A DNA stretch of 58,028 nt, from assembly GCA_910584045.1 (NCBI GenBank), contig CAJTYO010000015.1, forward strand, positions 1 through 58,028. The letters run 5' to 3'. This DNA is from an uncultured Oscillospiraceae bacterium (GTDB lineage Bacteria > Bacillota > Clostridia > Oscillospirales > Oscillospiraceae). The translations under genes and the position numbers were made by a program. Of this stretch, positions 9,206-18,725 are shown one piece after another; within the stretch, counting starts at the first letter, position 1, and every line of letters starts with the position of its first letter. The notes beneath the pieces were generated by a model that saw only the letters and a list, made by a program, of their open reading frames with translations, was not told where the DNA came from and did not search any database.

Positions 9206-10245
9206 TGGTTTTGCTCCTCTCTCCCCTGCTCCATGGCCTTCCGCCGCAACTGGCCGCAGCTGGCATCAATGTCGCCGCCCAGACTGCGCCGCACGGTGGC
9301 GGTGACCCCCTGCCGCTCCAGACGCTGTTGAAACTGCCGCACCCGGCGGCTGGGCTTCAGTGGGCTCTCTGCCACGTCATTGAGCGGGATCAGGTTCACA
9401 TGCCCCGGCATTCCTCGCAGCTTTTTAGCAATCAGATCCGCCTGCCAGTCCATGTCGTTGACCCCGTCGATCATAGCGTATTCAAAGCTGATGCGCCGTC
9501 CCGTCTTTTCGAAGTAATCCCGGCATGCGACAAACAGCTCCTCCACATCATAGGCCCGGTTCACCGGCATGATCCGGCTTCTGGTCTCGCTGTCCGGCGC
9601 GTGGAGAGACACAGACAGAGTCAGCTGCAACCCCAATTCCGCCAGGCGGCGGACACCGGGAATTACGCCGCAGGTGGACAGACTGATGTGCCGCATTCCA
9701 ATGTGCAGCCCCAGAGGATGGTTCACCAGCTCCAGAAAACGCAGAACGTTGTCCAGGTTATCCATCGGCTCCCCGATGCCCATCAGCACAATGTTGGAGA
9801 CATTCAAGCCGCTGTCGGCCTGGGCAAAGAGTACCTGTTCCAACATCTCCCCCGCTGTCAGGTCCCGAACCTTGCCTCCCAGAGTGGAGGCACAGAAGGC
9901 GCAGCCCATCCGACAGCCCACCTGACTGGAGATGCAGACCGTGTTGCCGTGGTGATAGCGCATGAGCACCGTCTCAATGCAGTTGCCATCTTGAAGCTCC
10001 CAGAGATATTTCACCGTGCCGTCTGCCTGGGAAACCAGCTTCCGCGCTGCCGTCAGGCCGTCCACCCAGTATGTCTCCGCCAGTTTTTCCCGCAGATCTT
10101 TTGATATGTCGCTCATCTCTTCGAAGGAACGGACCCCACGGTGGAGCCAGGTAAAGACCTGCTTCCCTCGAAAAGCAGGCTCCCCCATCTCCCCCAGAGC
10201 CGCCGTCAGCTCCTCCAGGGTCATAGATCGTATGTCTGCTAACAT
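9202..10245 (-). CDS. rlmN: 23S rRNA (adenine2503-C2)/tRNA A37 methyltransferase RlmN
   Basis: 347 residues. It is a radical SAM protein with the CxxxCxxC cluster in GCRMGCAFCAS, the preceding SSQVGC catalytic Cys region, GGKVRDLTAGEM, GIGEPMDNLDNV and the C-terminal DIDASCGQLR that supplies the second methyl-carrying Cys. It methylates A2503 of 23S rRNA and A37 of some tRNAs. It overlaps the end of rsmB by 7 bases and prpC by 4. Confidence 0.97.
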   Translation of the reverse strand: MLADIRSMTLEELTAALGEMGEPAFRGKQVFTWLHRGVRSFEEMSDISKDLREKLAETYWVDGLTAARKLVSQADGTVKYLWELQDGNCIETVLMRYHHGNTVCISSQVGCRMGCAFCASTLGGKVRDLTAGEMLEQVLFAQADSGLNVSNIVLMGIGEPMDNLDNVLRFLELVNHPLGLHIGMRHISLSTCGVIPGVRRLAELGLQLTLSVSLHAPDSETRSRIMPVNRAYDVEELFVACRDYFEKTGRRISFEYAMIDGVNDMDWQADLIAKKLRGMPGHVNLIPLNDVAESPLKPSRRVRQFQQRLERQGVTATVRRSLGGDIDASCGQLRRKAMEQGREEQNQ

Positions 10246-11561
10246 TTTTTCCTCATTTTACATACATAAAAGCCGTCCGTTCCGTGGCGCTGAGGCCAAA
10301 GGGTCAGGCTTCCATCGTTTTTCTCCGTAAATCCTGGAAGAGAGAAGCTCTCCCGGCAAAAATCGTCCCGTCGGTCCAGAAATGCCGATATTACCCCCTC
10401 GTTCTCCTCCGGCAGAATGGTGCAGGTTGCATACAGCAGTACTCCGCCAGGCCGCACATAGCGGCTGGCATTGTCCAGAATCGCTCTCTGGACTCTTGGC
10501 AGCTCCGCCAGCTGGACAGGATTTTTGTAGCGGACATCCGGCTTTTTCCGAATGATACCCAGCCCTGAGCAGGGCACGTCGCACAGCACTGCATCAAAGC
10601 CTTCCAGCCATGCCTCCCGGCTCTCCCGACCATCAGCCAGCTCCGTGCGGATGCAGGTCAGGCCCAGTCGCTCCGCTCCCTTTTCAATGAGGCCCAGCTT
10701 GTGCCGGTGGATGTCGCAGGCGACAACCTCGCCCCGGTCTGCCATGGCCATGGCGGCGGCAAAGGACTTACCACCAGGAGCGGCGCATACGTCCAATACC
10801 CGGTCCTCTGGCTTCAGCCCGGCGGCCAGTACTGCGGCCTTAGCAGCGGCATCCTGCACCTGCAGCCAGCCCATCTGAAAGGCGGGCATGGCCTCCAGGT
10901 TTCCTCCTCCAGACATAAGCCAGCAATCCGGCATCCATCCATGGGGCACCAAGACTGCTCCGGAGGCCGTCAAGCTCTCCGCCAATGCCTCTGTGCCGCA
11001 CCGCAGTGGGTTTAGCTGTACAGAGGTGGGAACCGCCTCGTTATCCAGACGAAGATATGCCTCCGCCTCTTCCTCCCCCAGCAGCTCCAGCAGTCGACGG
11101 ACCAGCCAGGCCGGGTGGCTGTAACATAGGGACAAATACTCCGCCCGGTCTGTCTCCGGCAGCGCCGGGAGCTCTCCCTTCTCCCGGCTCAGCCGCCGCA
11201 GGACTGCGTTCACCAGCCCTGCGGCCCTCTGACGCTTCTTTCGCTTCACCAGGGCAACGCTCTCGTCTACGGCAGCGCTGTCGGGCACTCGGTCCATGTA
11301 CAAAACCTGATAGGCCCCCAGCCGCAGCACGTCCCGGATAAAGGGCTCCAGCTCCGCAAAGCGCTGGGTACAGCAGGCATCCAGATAAAAATCCAGCAGC
11401 GCCCGGTTCTGCAATACGCCGTAGGCCAGCCGTGCCGCCAACGCCGCTTCCCGGCGGTCCAGCCCCCGGCAGGCGGTCTTCAGACTGCTGTCGGACCATG
11501 CATCCAGCCGCCGACAGGCGGTGAGAGCCTCCAGGGCAGCCTCGCGCCCGCCCGGACTCAC
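10239..11561 (-). CDS. rsmB: 16S rRNA (cytosine967-C5)-methyltransferase RsmB
   Basis: 440 residues. An N-terminal NusB-like RNA-binding helical domain (about 1-140) is followed by a SAM-dependent Nol1/Nop2/Sun domain with VLDVCAAPGGKS (motif I), DVPCSGLGIIRKKPD (motif IV Cys) and YATCTILPEENE (motif VI catalytic Cys). Translation starts at a GTG that overlaps the metallopeptidase stop by 4 bases (GTGA). It methylates C967 of 16S rRNA. Confidence 0.96.
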   Translation of the reverse strand: MSPGGREAALEALTACRRLDAWSDSSLKTACRGLDRREAALAARLAYGVLQNRALLDFYLDACCTQRFAELEPFIRDVLRLGAYQVLYMDRVPDSAAVDESVALVKRKKRQRAAGLVNAVLRRLSREKGELPALPETDRAEYLSLCYSHPAWLVRRLLELLGEEEAEAYLRLDNEAVPTSVQLNPLRCGTEALAESLTASGAVLVPHGWMPDCWLMSGGGNLEAMPAFQMGWLQVQDAAAKAAVLAAGLKPEDRVLDVCAAPGGKSFAAAMAMADRGEVVACDIHRHKLGLIEKGAERLGLTCIRTELADGRESREAWLEGFDAVLCDVPCSGLGIIRKKPDVRYKNPVQLAELPRVQRAILDNASRYVRPGGVLLYATCTILPEENEGVISAFLDRRDDFCRESFSLPGFTEKNDGSLTLWPQRHGTDGFYVCKMRKKC

Positions 11562-12259
11562 CGCCGCCTCCTATCGTCCCGCCCCGCAAAGATCAGCAGA
11601 TACCGCAACAGCTGAAGCAGACTCATGAGCAATGCCGCCACATAAGTCAGAGCGGCAGCGGTGAGCACCTTCTTGGCACCTTTCCGCTCATCCTCGTCCA
11701 GCAGACAGGTCCCATCAATGGCCCCTAAGGCCCGAGCGGAGGCGTCAAACTCCACCGGCAAGGTCACCAGCTGAAAAAGCGTGGTCAGTCCAAACAGAAT
11801 GATACCCACCAGGAATAGGGGCTGGACATATAGAAAAATTCCCAGCATCAGGGCAATAAAAGCAAATTGAGAGCCGAACTGTGTCACCGGCAGGATGGCT
11901 GTGCGCACCCGCACCGGACCATAGCCCATAGCGTACTGTACCGCATGGCCCGCCTCGTGGGCCGCCACGCCCACGGCGGCCACCGTAGGAGTATTGTATA
12001 CCGGCTCAGAGAGATATATCGTGTTGTCCCGCGGATCGAAGTGGTCGGTGAGCTTCCCAGGACAGGGACGGATGACCACGTCATGGACCCCGTTGGCTCG
12101 GAGGACCTCATAGGCCGCCTGTGCCCCGGTGACTCCACGGCGGTTGCGTCCCTGACTGTACCGGCCAAAGCTGGAGCTGACCTTGATCTGCGCATACACA
12201 GACAGCAACAGCACCGGAATCAGCAAAATCCAGTAAATCCTATCATAGTAAAACGGCAT
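11558..12259 (-). CDS. Membrane zinc metallopeptidase, YugP/Zn_peptidase_2 type
   Basis: 233 residues. The N-terminal helix (IYWILLIPVLLLSVYA) is followed by the zinc motif HEAGHAVQYA near residue 100 and then hydrophobic segments (FAFIALMLGIFLYVQPLFLVGIILFGL in parts, and YVAALLMSLLQLLRYLLIF at the C-terminus). This is the layout of YugP-like neutral zinc metallopeptidases, whose substrate is not established. It sits between fmt and rsmB, a position seen in other clostridia, and is coupled to rsmB by a GTGA overlap. Confidence 0.9.
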   Translation of the reverse strand: MPFYYDRIYWILLIPVLLLSVYAQIKVSSSFGRYSQGRNRRGVTGAQAAYEVLRANGVHDVVIRPCPGKLTDHFDPRDNTIYLSEPVYNTPTVAAVGVAAHEAGHAVQYAMGYGPVRVRTAILPVTQFGSQFAFIALMLGIFLYVQPLFLVGIILFGLTTLFQLVTLPVEFDASARALGAIDGTCLLDEDERKGAKKVLTAAALTYVAALLMSLLQLLRYLLIFAGRDDRRRR

Positions 12260-12297
12260 AGTTTCCTCCCTTGCATATATGGGACCGCGGACCTCTC

Positions 12298-13215
12298 CTA
12301 CAGACGGATAGGGTGCCCCCGCAGATAATCGGCGGCGGACATCCGTCTCCCTCCGTCAGCTTGAAGCTCCGTGATAACCAGAGCCCGGCCATCCCCGCAG
12401 GCCACGGCAATACCATCCTTGTCCGCAGAGAGGATTACTCCCGGCGCTTCTCCAGTGATCTCTCCCATCCGGGCACGAAACACCTTCCAGCGTGTACCGG
12501 CCACATCCGTGACGGCACAGGGCCAGGGGATCAATCCCCGGACCTGATCAATCAGCTTCTTCGCCGGCTTCGTCCAGTCCAGGGGCGACATTTCCCGGGA
12601 AAGCATAGAGGCGTACTGGTACTGAGAACCGTAGAGCTGGGGCGTCCGGGGCGCTTCCCCCCGCTTCAGCAGATCCAGGGCCTCGCTGGCCGCCTGACCG
12701 CCCAACTCCGCCAGTCGGTCATACAGCTGCCCCGCATCCTCTAGGGGATCGATGGCCGTCCGCTTTGCCAGGAGGATGTCTCCGGCATCCAGCTCCGCCG
12801 CCATATATTGGATGGTGACGCCTGTCTCCTCGTCTCCGTTTAAAATAGCCCAGTTGATAGGGGCGGCCCCCCGATACTGGGGCAATAGGGAGGAGTGGAC
12901 ATTAATAATGGCCCTTTTCGGAATCTCCAGCAGTGCCTGGGGCAACAGTTTCCCATAGGCCGCCACCACAATCACGTCCGGCTCCAGGGCTTGCAGCTGG
13001 TTTAAAACTGTCTCATCCCGGCAGGAATCCGGCTGATAAACGGGAATCCCAGCTGCAACGGCATATTCCTTTACAGGTGTTGGGACCAGCTTCATCCCCC
13101 TGTTTTTAGGCTTGTCCGGCTGGGTGTAAGCCGCCGCAACCTGCCATCCGTCCTCCACGATGCGGCACAGTACCGACACAGCAAAGGACGGCGTTCCCAT
13201 AAACACCACGCGCAT
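12298..13215 (-). CDS. fmt: Methionyl-tRNA formyltransferase
   Basis: 305 residues. It starts MRVVFMGTPSFAV and has the formyl-folate-binding HSSLLPQYRGAAPINWAI and ADILLA-type segment (DAGDILLAKRTAI), then a C-terminal OB-like domain. It formylates initiator Met-tRNA. The start is 2 bases after the def stop, so it belongs to the def-fmt operon as in most bacteria. Confidence 0.97.
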   Translation of the reverse strand: MRVVFMGTPSFAVSVLCRIVEDGWQVAAAYTQPDKPKNRGMKLVPTPVKEYAVAAGIPVYQPDSCRDETVLNQLQALEPDVIVVAAYGKLLPQALLEIPKRAIINVHSSLLPQYRGAAPINWAILNGDEETGVTIQYMAAELDAGDILLAKRTAIDPLEDAGQLYDRLAELGGQAASEALDLLKRGEAPRTPQLYGSQYQYASMLSREMSPLDWTKPAKKLIDQVRGLIPWPCAVTDVAGTRWKVFRARMGEITGEAPGVILSADKDGIAVACGDGRALVITELQADGGRRMSAADYLRGHPIRL

Positions 13216-13217
13216 CC

Positions 13218-13715
13218 CTACTCCTCCTCTTCCAGCTCCTGGTAGTAAGCCTCCAGCTCCTCCTCGCTAAGGAAATGGTCGATGTGCTCCACATATAGAT
13301 GACCATCCAGATGCTCAATCTCATGGCAGAAGCACCGGGCGATCAGTTCCTCCCCCTCCGCCTCAAACCACTCGCCGTAGCGGTCCTGGGCGCGGATTCG
13401 GACAAAGTTGGGACGAGTAACCATACCCCACTTGCCAGGGACACTGAGGCAGCCCTCGGGGCCGGTCTGTTCTCCAGACTGCTCCAGAATCTCCGGATTA
13501 ATCAGCTCCATTACCTCATCCTCGCCGTCTGCAATAATAACCGCCCGTCGGAGCACGCCCACCTGAGGCGCCGCCAGCCCTGCCCCCTGAGCCTCCGCCA
13601 GTGTCTCCTTCATATCGTCAAGCAGGATGTGGAGCCGTTTATTAAAATCCGTGACCGGACGACACTTCTTGCCGAGCCGGTCGTCCCCCCGAGTTACGAT
13701 CCTTCTGATTGCCAT
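13218..13715 (-). CDS. def: Peptide deformylase
   Basis: 165 residues with all three deformylase motifs: GAGLAAPQVG, EGCLSVPG and CHEIEHLDG, in which the Cys and two His ligate the metal and Glu is catalytic. It removes the formyl group from nascent proteins. The acidic C-terminal tail is a little longer than in E. coli. It is followed immediately by fmt. Confidence 0.97.
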   Translation of the reverse strand: MAIRRIVTRGDDRLGKKCRPVTDFNKRLHILLDDMKETLAEAQGAGLAAPQVGVLRRAVIIADGEDEVMELINPEILEQSGEQTGPEGCLSVPGKWGMVTRPNFVRIRAQDRYGEWFEAEGEELIARCFCHEIEHLDGHLYVEHIDHFLSEEELEAYYQELEEEE

Positions 13716-13768
13716 CTATTATATCCTCCTTTAGGCGGGGTTAAACTTTTTCTTCTCCGCCGGATGAA

Positions 13769-16222
13769 CTACTCCTCCGCGTTGCAGTCCGCAAATATAT
13801 GCAGTCCTCTGTTTTCCTTCTGTTGATGAAACGCCCGGATGTAATAGGAAATTAGCTCTCTTGTGGTATGGTCGTTCCGTCCTACCCAAAATATTCGATA
13901 CCGATACCTGTTATTCACTTTAACTACAGGAGCCGGAGCCGGACCCAAAATCTCCACCGCCATGTTGGCGGCGGTAGGATACCGCACTCCGCTGCGCATC
14001 GCCTCCCGCAGTCGGACAGCAGCGCGGAGCACCGCCCCTTCCTCCGTTCCGGAGACAGTGAGGGTAAATATATCCGCAAAAGGCGGATACCGCCTGGCGC
14101 GCCGGATGCGGATCTCTGCGGCGTAAAAGCTGTTATAGTTCTGTGCGGCGGCGGCGGTGATAACCTCATTGTCGGGCGTAAAGGTCTGGATCACCGCCCG
14201 ACCGTCTTTACTGCCGCGTCCCGCGCGGCCCACCACCTGGGTCAAGAGGCTGAAGGTCCGCTCCGCGGCGCGGTAGTTGTCAACATACAAGCTCAGGTCC
14301 GCCGCCAGAACGCCCACCAGGGTCACATTCTCAAAATCCAGCCCCTTGGCTACCATCTGGGTACCCAGGAGGATGGGAATCTTCTCTCTCTCAAACTTGT
14401 CCAACAGCGCCTCGTGGTTCCCGGACACAGTATCTGCGTCCATGCGCAGGACTTTCGTTTGGGGCAGGAGCTCCGACAGCTCCTCTTCTACCTTCTGGGT
14501 GCCCGCGCCAATCTGCTTCATAATGCCGCCGCACTCCGGACACTGCCGGGGCATGCGCTCCGAATGACCGCAGTAGTGGCACATCAGCCTCCCATTGGCG
14601 CTGTGGTAGGTCAAAGGTACGCTGCATCGGGGACACTGGGGCGCCTCCCCACACTCTCCGCACAGCAGCATCCGGCTGTTTCCCCGCCGGTTGAGGAACA
14701 GGATGCTCTGTTCCCCTCTCCCCAGGTTTTCCTCCAACTCCCGCCGGAGGGATTCTCCAATCATACCGCCATTGCCGGCCTTGACCTCCTCCCGCATATC
14801 GGAGATGACTACGCGGGGCAGCGGCTGACGGTTGAACCGAGAACGGAGAATCAGCTTTTGATACACCCCCCGCTGGGCTTGAAAGGTAGTCTCCACCGAC
14901 GGCGTGGCCGAACCCAAGACCAGAACGGCATCCTGCTGGGAACAGAGAAACTTGGCGATATCCCGGGCGTGATACCGCGGCGGGTCTTGGGATTGGTAGC
15001 TGCTCTCGTGCTCCTCGTCCAGAATGACCATGCCCAAGTCCTCCAGGGGAGCAAACACCGCACTGCGGGTCCCCAGGACCACGTCTACCTCGCCCCGGCG
15101 GATACGCTTCCACTGATCGTACCGCTCCGTCATCCGCAATGCGCTGTGGAGCATTACCACCCGGTCCCCAAAATAGGCGCTGAACTTCGCCATCATCTGC
15201 GGGGTTAGGGCAATCTCTGGTACGAGGATCATTCCTTTTCTCCCACGATGCACCACCTCCTGTAGCAGGCGGATGTACACCTGGGTCTTACCGCTGCCGG
15301 TAACGCCGTAGAGCAGCGCACAGGCCGCCTTTCCCTCGTCCAGCCGGGCCAGAATACCGTCATAGGCTGCCCGCTGCTCCTCACTGAGGACGATCGGCTC
15401 GCCGTCCGCCGCCGCCGGCTGCGGCACCCGCAGGACCTCTACTTGCGAGAAGGCTATCAGGCCGCTTTTCTCCAGGCTTTTCAGTGTCCGGACAGTTGCG
15501 CCGGTAAAGTAACACACATCGCTGGACAGAGCGCTGCCCATGGCACACAGGAGCTTTATCACCTCATAGCGCAGAGGTGCGCTGCGGCGCCTGGGTTCCA
15601 CGGCTGCCATAGCCTCTTCCGCCGGCACGGCCAAGTGCACCTGCCGGACCTGTTTATCTGACACGCGCCGGTCAGCAGCCGCGTCAATGGTCACAATCCC
15701 CCGCCTCTGCAGCTCCCTTACCGCAGCCGGAGCCCCGTCGCCGCAGGCCAAGCGGAGCGTATCCAGCTCCGCCGCCCCCCCATGCGCAGCCACCGCCTCC
15801 AGAACCCGACTCTCTCGCTCGTTGGCTCCGGCCTCCAAAGCTGTCTCCCGGTCCACAGCCAGGGTGCAGATCTCCCGCAGGCGATACCACAGCCCGGCGG
15901 GCAGCAGAACCTTTACCGCATCATACAACGTGCAGAAATATCGTTCACGCAGCCATAGGGCCAGCTTGATCTGCTGGGGACCCAAAACACTTTCGGCATC
16001 CAGAATCTCGCTGACAGCCTTCAAGTCCTCCCGCCTGCTCTCTCGGGTCACAGCCAGAACGAATCCCTCGCTGGCCCGGTTGCCTCTGCCGAAGGGAACG
16101 GTCACTCTCATCCCGGGCCGAACTGTTGCCGCCAGTTTTTCCGGAATCAGATAGTCGTATGGTTTGTCGATAGCGTAGGTGGCGGCGGACACCGCCACCC
16201 GTGCAATATTGGCAAGCTCCAT
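13769..16222 (-). CDS. priA: Primosomal protein N' (PriA replication-restart helicase)
   Basis: 817 residues from the ATG at 16222, which has a GAGGTG ribosome binding site; a GTG two codons earlier is possible. The N-terminal 3'-DNA-binding domain (ARVAVSAATYAIDKPYDYLI) is followed by Walker A GVTGSGKTQVYI, the DEEH box, and zinc-binding Cys pairs (CGECGE, CPRC, CHYCG, CPECGG) between the two helicase lobes. LGTQMVAKGLDF and VVGRAGRG are motifs V and VI. It reloads the replisome at stalled forks. It lies between rpoZ and def as in Bacillus, but coaBC is absent. Confidence 0.97.
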   Translation of the reverse strand: MELANIARVAVSAATYAIDKPYDYLIPEKLAATVRPGMRVTVPFGRGNRASEGFVLAVTRESRREDLKAVSEILDAESVLGPQQIKLALWLRERYFCTLYDAVKVLLPAGLWYRLREICTLAVDRETALEAGANERESRVLEAVAAHGGAAELDTLRLACGDGAPAAVRELQRRGIVTIDAAADRRVSDKQVRQVHLAVPAEEAMAAVEPRRRSAPLRYEVIKLLCAMGSALSSDVCYFTGATVRTLKSLEKSGLIAFSQVEVLRVPQPAAADGEPIVLSEEQRAAYDGILARLDEGKAACALLYGVTGSGKTQVYIRLLQEVVHRGRKGMILVPEIALTPQMMAKFSAYFGDRVVMLHSALRMTERYDQWKRIRRGEVDVVLGTRSAVFAPLEDLGMVILDEEHESSYQSQDPPRYHARDIAKFLCSQQDAVLVLGSATPSVETTFQAQRGVYQKLILRSRFNRQPLPRVVISDMREEVKAGNGGMIGESLRRELEENLGRGEQSILFLNRRGNSRMLLCGECGEAPQCPRCSVPLTYHSANGRLMCHYCGHSERMPRQCPECGGIMKQIGAGTQKVEEELSELLPQTKVLRMDADTVSGNHEALLDKFEREKIPILLGTQMVAKGLDFENVTLVGVLAADLSLYVDNYRAAERTFSLLTQVVGRAGRGSKDGRAVIQTFTPDNEVITAAAAQNYNSFYAAEIRIRRARRYPPFADIFTLTVSGTEEGAVLRAAVRLREAMRSGVRYPTAANMAVEILGPAPAPVVKVNNRYRYRIFWVGRNDHTTRELISYYIRAFHQQKENRGLHIFADCNAEE

Positions 16223-16304
16223 GGGCACACCTCAAATACGGCCGCCTCCGGCAGCGGGACACGCATTCTCCGGTGCGGCGCTCACTTGCAGTAAAAGACA
16301 GCGT

Positions 16305-16517
16305 TTACTCCACGTTCTCGATGGTCACATCGGAGGCGGTGATCCTGCCCTCGGCCACCTCCTTGATGGCCAGGGTCACAGGCTTCACATCAATTTTTTC
16401 ACCCAGGTCCTCCGCCTCCTGCGCGATTTGGCGGGCCCGGCGGGCCACCACGTTCACCAGCAGGTAGCGGTTGGGTACATTGGCGGTCAGCTTGTTCATT
16501 GCGGGATAGAGCATCAT
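16305..16517 (-). CDS. rpoZ: RNA polymerase omega subunit
   Basis: 70 residues with the omega core NRYLLVNVVARRARQIAQEA and PVTLAIKEVAEGRI. It binds the beta' C-terminal region and helps core assembly. It is preceded by the small VOC gene rather than directly by gmk. Confidence 0.93.
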   Translation of the reverse strand: MMLYPAMNKLTANVPNRYLLVNVVARRARQIAQEAEDLGEKIDVKPVTLAIKEVAEGRITASDVTIENVE

Positions 16518-16547
16518 AATAACATCATTCCTTCTTGATTATTTGAT

Positions 16548-16892
16548 TTATTGGTTGGGAAAGCTCCTCAGATAAACGATATTTCCGTCCGGGTCCTTGA
16601 AGCTCATATTCGTCGCGCCCCATGGACGGACGGTTGGCGGCTCCACGATCTCCGCGCCTAAAAACTGTATTCTATCATATTCTTTGTCGATATCATAAAC
16701 TGTAAACACCAGACACATATTTTGACGGTCATGTTTCTGTCCATCATTGAAAATGGTCAGCATGGTCTCCTCTGCGATAATCGTCTGATGTACCGTGTCA
16801 TTGCTGCCATTGTCCATCTCCAGCAGACTTTTGTAGAAATCCGCCAGCCGGACCACGTCATGGGTCAGAATACTGACCTCCCCGAGCTTCAT
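16548..16892 (-). CDS. VOC (glyoxalase/bleomycin-resistance fold) family protein
   Basis: 114 residues from the ATG at 16892, which has an ideal AGGAGG site; a longer frame overlaps gmk and has no ribosome site. It shows one VOC module set: HDVVRLADFYKSLLEM, an Ile/Thr-rich beta segment, VYDIDKEYDRIQFLGAEIV and FKDPDGNIVYLRSF. VOC proteins bind a divalent metal through His/Glu; the substrate here cannot be told. It is inserted between gmk and rpoZ, an unusual guest in this conserved block. Confidence 0.88.
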   Translation of the reverse strand: MKLGEVSILTHDVVRLADFYKSLLEMDNGSNDTVHQTIIAEETMLTIFNDGQKHDRQNMCLVFTVYDIDKEYDRIQFLGAEIVEPPTVRPWGATNMSFKDPDGNIVYLRSFPNQ

Positions 16893-16903
16893 AATTCTTC
16901 CTC

Positions 16904-17497
16904 CTACTGGTCGATCAGAGCAATCCGCTCGTCCGGCCGGCAATGCTCCGCCGTCATGATAGCCCGGATCTCATCCACGGCCCGGTCCACCGTGTCATTG
17001 ATAACAAAATAATCGAAGTCCTTAGCGGCGGCGAACTCCTCCTTGCCCCGGGCCAGACGGGATTTTACCTTCTCCATATCCTCTGTCCCCCTGCCGATCA
17101 GCCGGCGTTCCAGCTCCGCCCAGCTGGGCGGAGCCACGTAAATACGCACTGTGTCGGGCCGCTTCATCTTCACCTGATCCGCACCTTGAATTTCAATGTC
17201 CAGCAGCACGTCCCGGCCCTGCTCCATGGCCTTATCCACGTACATCTGCGGGGTGCCGTAGCGGTTACCTACAAATTGGGCATGCTCCAGAAACTGGTCC
17301 TCCTCAATCCACCTCTCAAACTGCTCCATAGATAGAAAATGGTAGTGAACCCCGTTCTCTTCACCAGGGCGCGGGGCTCTGGTTGTGGCAGATACGGAGA
17401 AATAGAGCGTGGGGTCGCTGGCCAGCAGCCGTGCCACTACCGTCCCCTTTCCCACCCCGGAGGGGCCGCAGATAATAAAGGTCTTTCCTCTTTTCAC
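16904..17497 (-). CDS. gmk: Guanylate kinase
   Basis: 197 residues with the P-loop CGPSGVGKGT, GMP-binding SATTRAPRPGEENGVHYHF, LDIEIQGADQ and the lid region GRGTEDMEKVKSRLARG. It phosphorylates GMP to GDP. The GTG at 17497 is about 8 bases from AGGGAG and is preferred over a TTG two codons earlier, which would be too close. The upstream partner is remA, as in Bacillus. Confidence 0.96.
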   Translation of the reverse strand: MKRGKTFIICGPSGVGKGTVVARLLASDPTLYFSVSATTRAPRPGEENGVHYHFLSMEQFERWIEEDQFLEHAQFVGNRYGTPQMYVDKAMEQGRDVLLDIEIQGADQVKMKRPDTVRIYVAPPSWAELERRLIGRGTEDMEKVKSRLARGKEEFAAAKDFDYFVINDTVDRAVDEIRAIMTAEHCRPDERIALIDQ

Positions 17498-17541
17498 ACA
17501 CAACTCTCCCTTCTATTGCAATCGCAGGCTGATCGTGTACG

Positions 17542-17814
17542 CTACGCATCCTCCTCCAGGACCGTTGGGTCCACGCCGAAGCGCGGGGCCAGCTTCTCCA
17601 GCGGCAGGCCGGAAAGGATTACATGGTCACTGTCCATTACCAGCACCGAAGCTGTCTTCCTGCCGAATGTGGCGTCAATAAGCATCCCCCGCTCCCTGGC
17701 CTCTGTGATCAGCCGTTTCACCGGGGCAGAGCCCGGCTCCACCATGGCGATCAGCCGACCGGCGGAGACCATGCCCCCATAGCCAATGCTGACCAACTCG
17801 CCCTCTCTACTCAA
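17542..17814 (-). CDS. remA: RemA/DUF370 family DNA-binding regulator
   Basis: 90 residues matching the RemA family along its length: VSIGYGGMVSAGRLIAMVEP, SAPVKRLI, ERGMLIDATFGRKT and VLVMDSDHVILSG. RemA activates biofilm matrix and osmoprotection genes in Bacillus; the role in this organism is inferred from family only. A TTG at 17814 overlaps yicC by 8 bases; another TTG at 17796, also after a purine-rich stretch, is an equally possible start. The yicC-remA-gmk-rpoZ order is the canonical one. Confidence 0.93.
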   Translation of the reverse strand: MSREGELVSIGYGGMVSAGRLIAMVEPGSAPVKRLITEARERGMLIDATFGRKTASVLVMDSDHVILSGLPLEKLAPRFGVDPTVLEEDA

Positions 17815-18694
17815 TATTCTGCACCTGCTCCCGTATTTTCTCGATCTCCGCCTTTAGCTCCACCACGTCCCGGGCGATCTGTACATCGCTGCATTTGGAC
17901 CCGATGGTGTTCGTCTCCCGGTTGACCTCCTGAATAAGGAAGTCCAGTTTCCGACCGACCGGTTCAGAGCTGTTCAACATCTCCCGCAGCTGGCCGAGGT
18001 GGCTGCGCAGACGTACCGTCTCCTCATCCACCGCCACCTTGTCGGCGAAGATGGCCGCCTCAGTGAGAATGCGCCCCTCGTCCACAGTCGCGCTCTGCAG
18101 CACCTCCTGCATCCGGCTGAGAAGCTTCTCCCGATACTCAGCCACTGTCTGTGGGGAGCGGATCTCCACCCGGGCGGTGATGGCCTCAATGGTGTCCAGC
18201 CGGCCCTGGATGTCCTCCGCCAGCTTTTCCCCCTCAGTCTCCCGCATGGCGGTGTGCGCCGCCATAGCCTCCTCCAGAACGATGCACAGGTCAGCGGAGA
18301 GGGCCTCCAGATCCTCCTCCGCCTTTGTCACCGTCAGAACGTCCGGCAGACGGGCCAGGTCGGTGGCATAGACGCTGCCCTTCACCCACTGGCCGCAGCC
18401 CAGATCGTACAGTTTCCCCAGGGCGGCAATATAGCCCTTCGCCAGGGCCTCGTTGACGGCCACCACCGTCTCTTCCGCCCCCAGGCTGTCCACTGTGACA
18501 AACACGTCCACCTTGCCCCGTCCGGCGCTTTTTTGGACCAGCGCCTTCATAGCGTCCTCCGCAAAGATATAAGCCCTCGGCATCTTTACCGTGCAGTCTA
18601 GGTAGCGGTTATTGACGCTACGGACCTCTACGGTGATGTCGCGCCCATGCAGGGTTCGCCGGGCCCGGCCATATCCGGTCATGCTTTTCACCAA
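17807..18694 (-). CDS. yicC: YicC family endoribonuclease
   Basis: 295 residues. It begins MVKSMTGYGRA from a TTG (18694) spaced 6 bases from GGGAGG; a GTG one codon later is an alternative. The family's N-terminal VEVRSVNNRYLD and C-terminal LDFLIQEVNRETNTIGSKCSD segments are intact. YicC proteins are endoribonucleases involved in RNA turnover. It is the first gene of the long minus-strand housekeeping run that ends at rsgA. Confidence 0.95.
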   Translation of the reverse strand: MVKSMTGYGRARRTLHGRDITVEVRSVNNRYLDCTVKMPRAYIFAEDAMKALVQKSAGRGKVDVFVTVDSLGAEETVVAVNEALAKGYIAALGKLYDLGCGQWVKGSVYATDLARLPDVLTVTKAEEDLEALSADLCIVLEEAMAAHTAMRETEGEKLAEDIQGRLDTIEAITARVEIRSPQTVAEYREKLLSRMQEVLQSATVDEGRILTEAAIFADKVAVDEETVRLRSHLGQLREMLNSSEPVGRKLDFLIQEVNRETNTIGSKCSDVQIARDVVELKAEIEKIREQVQNIE

Positions 18695-18725
18695 AGTATT
18701 CCTCCCTCTCAGAACCTAAAGTACG

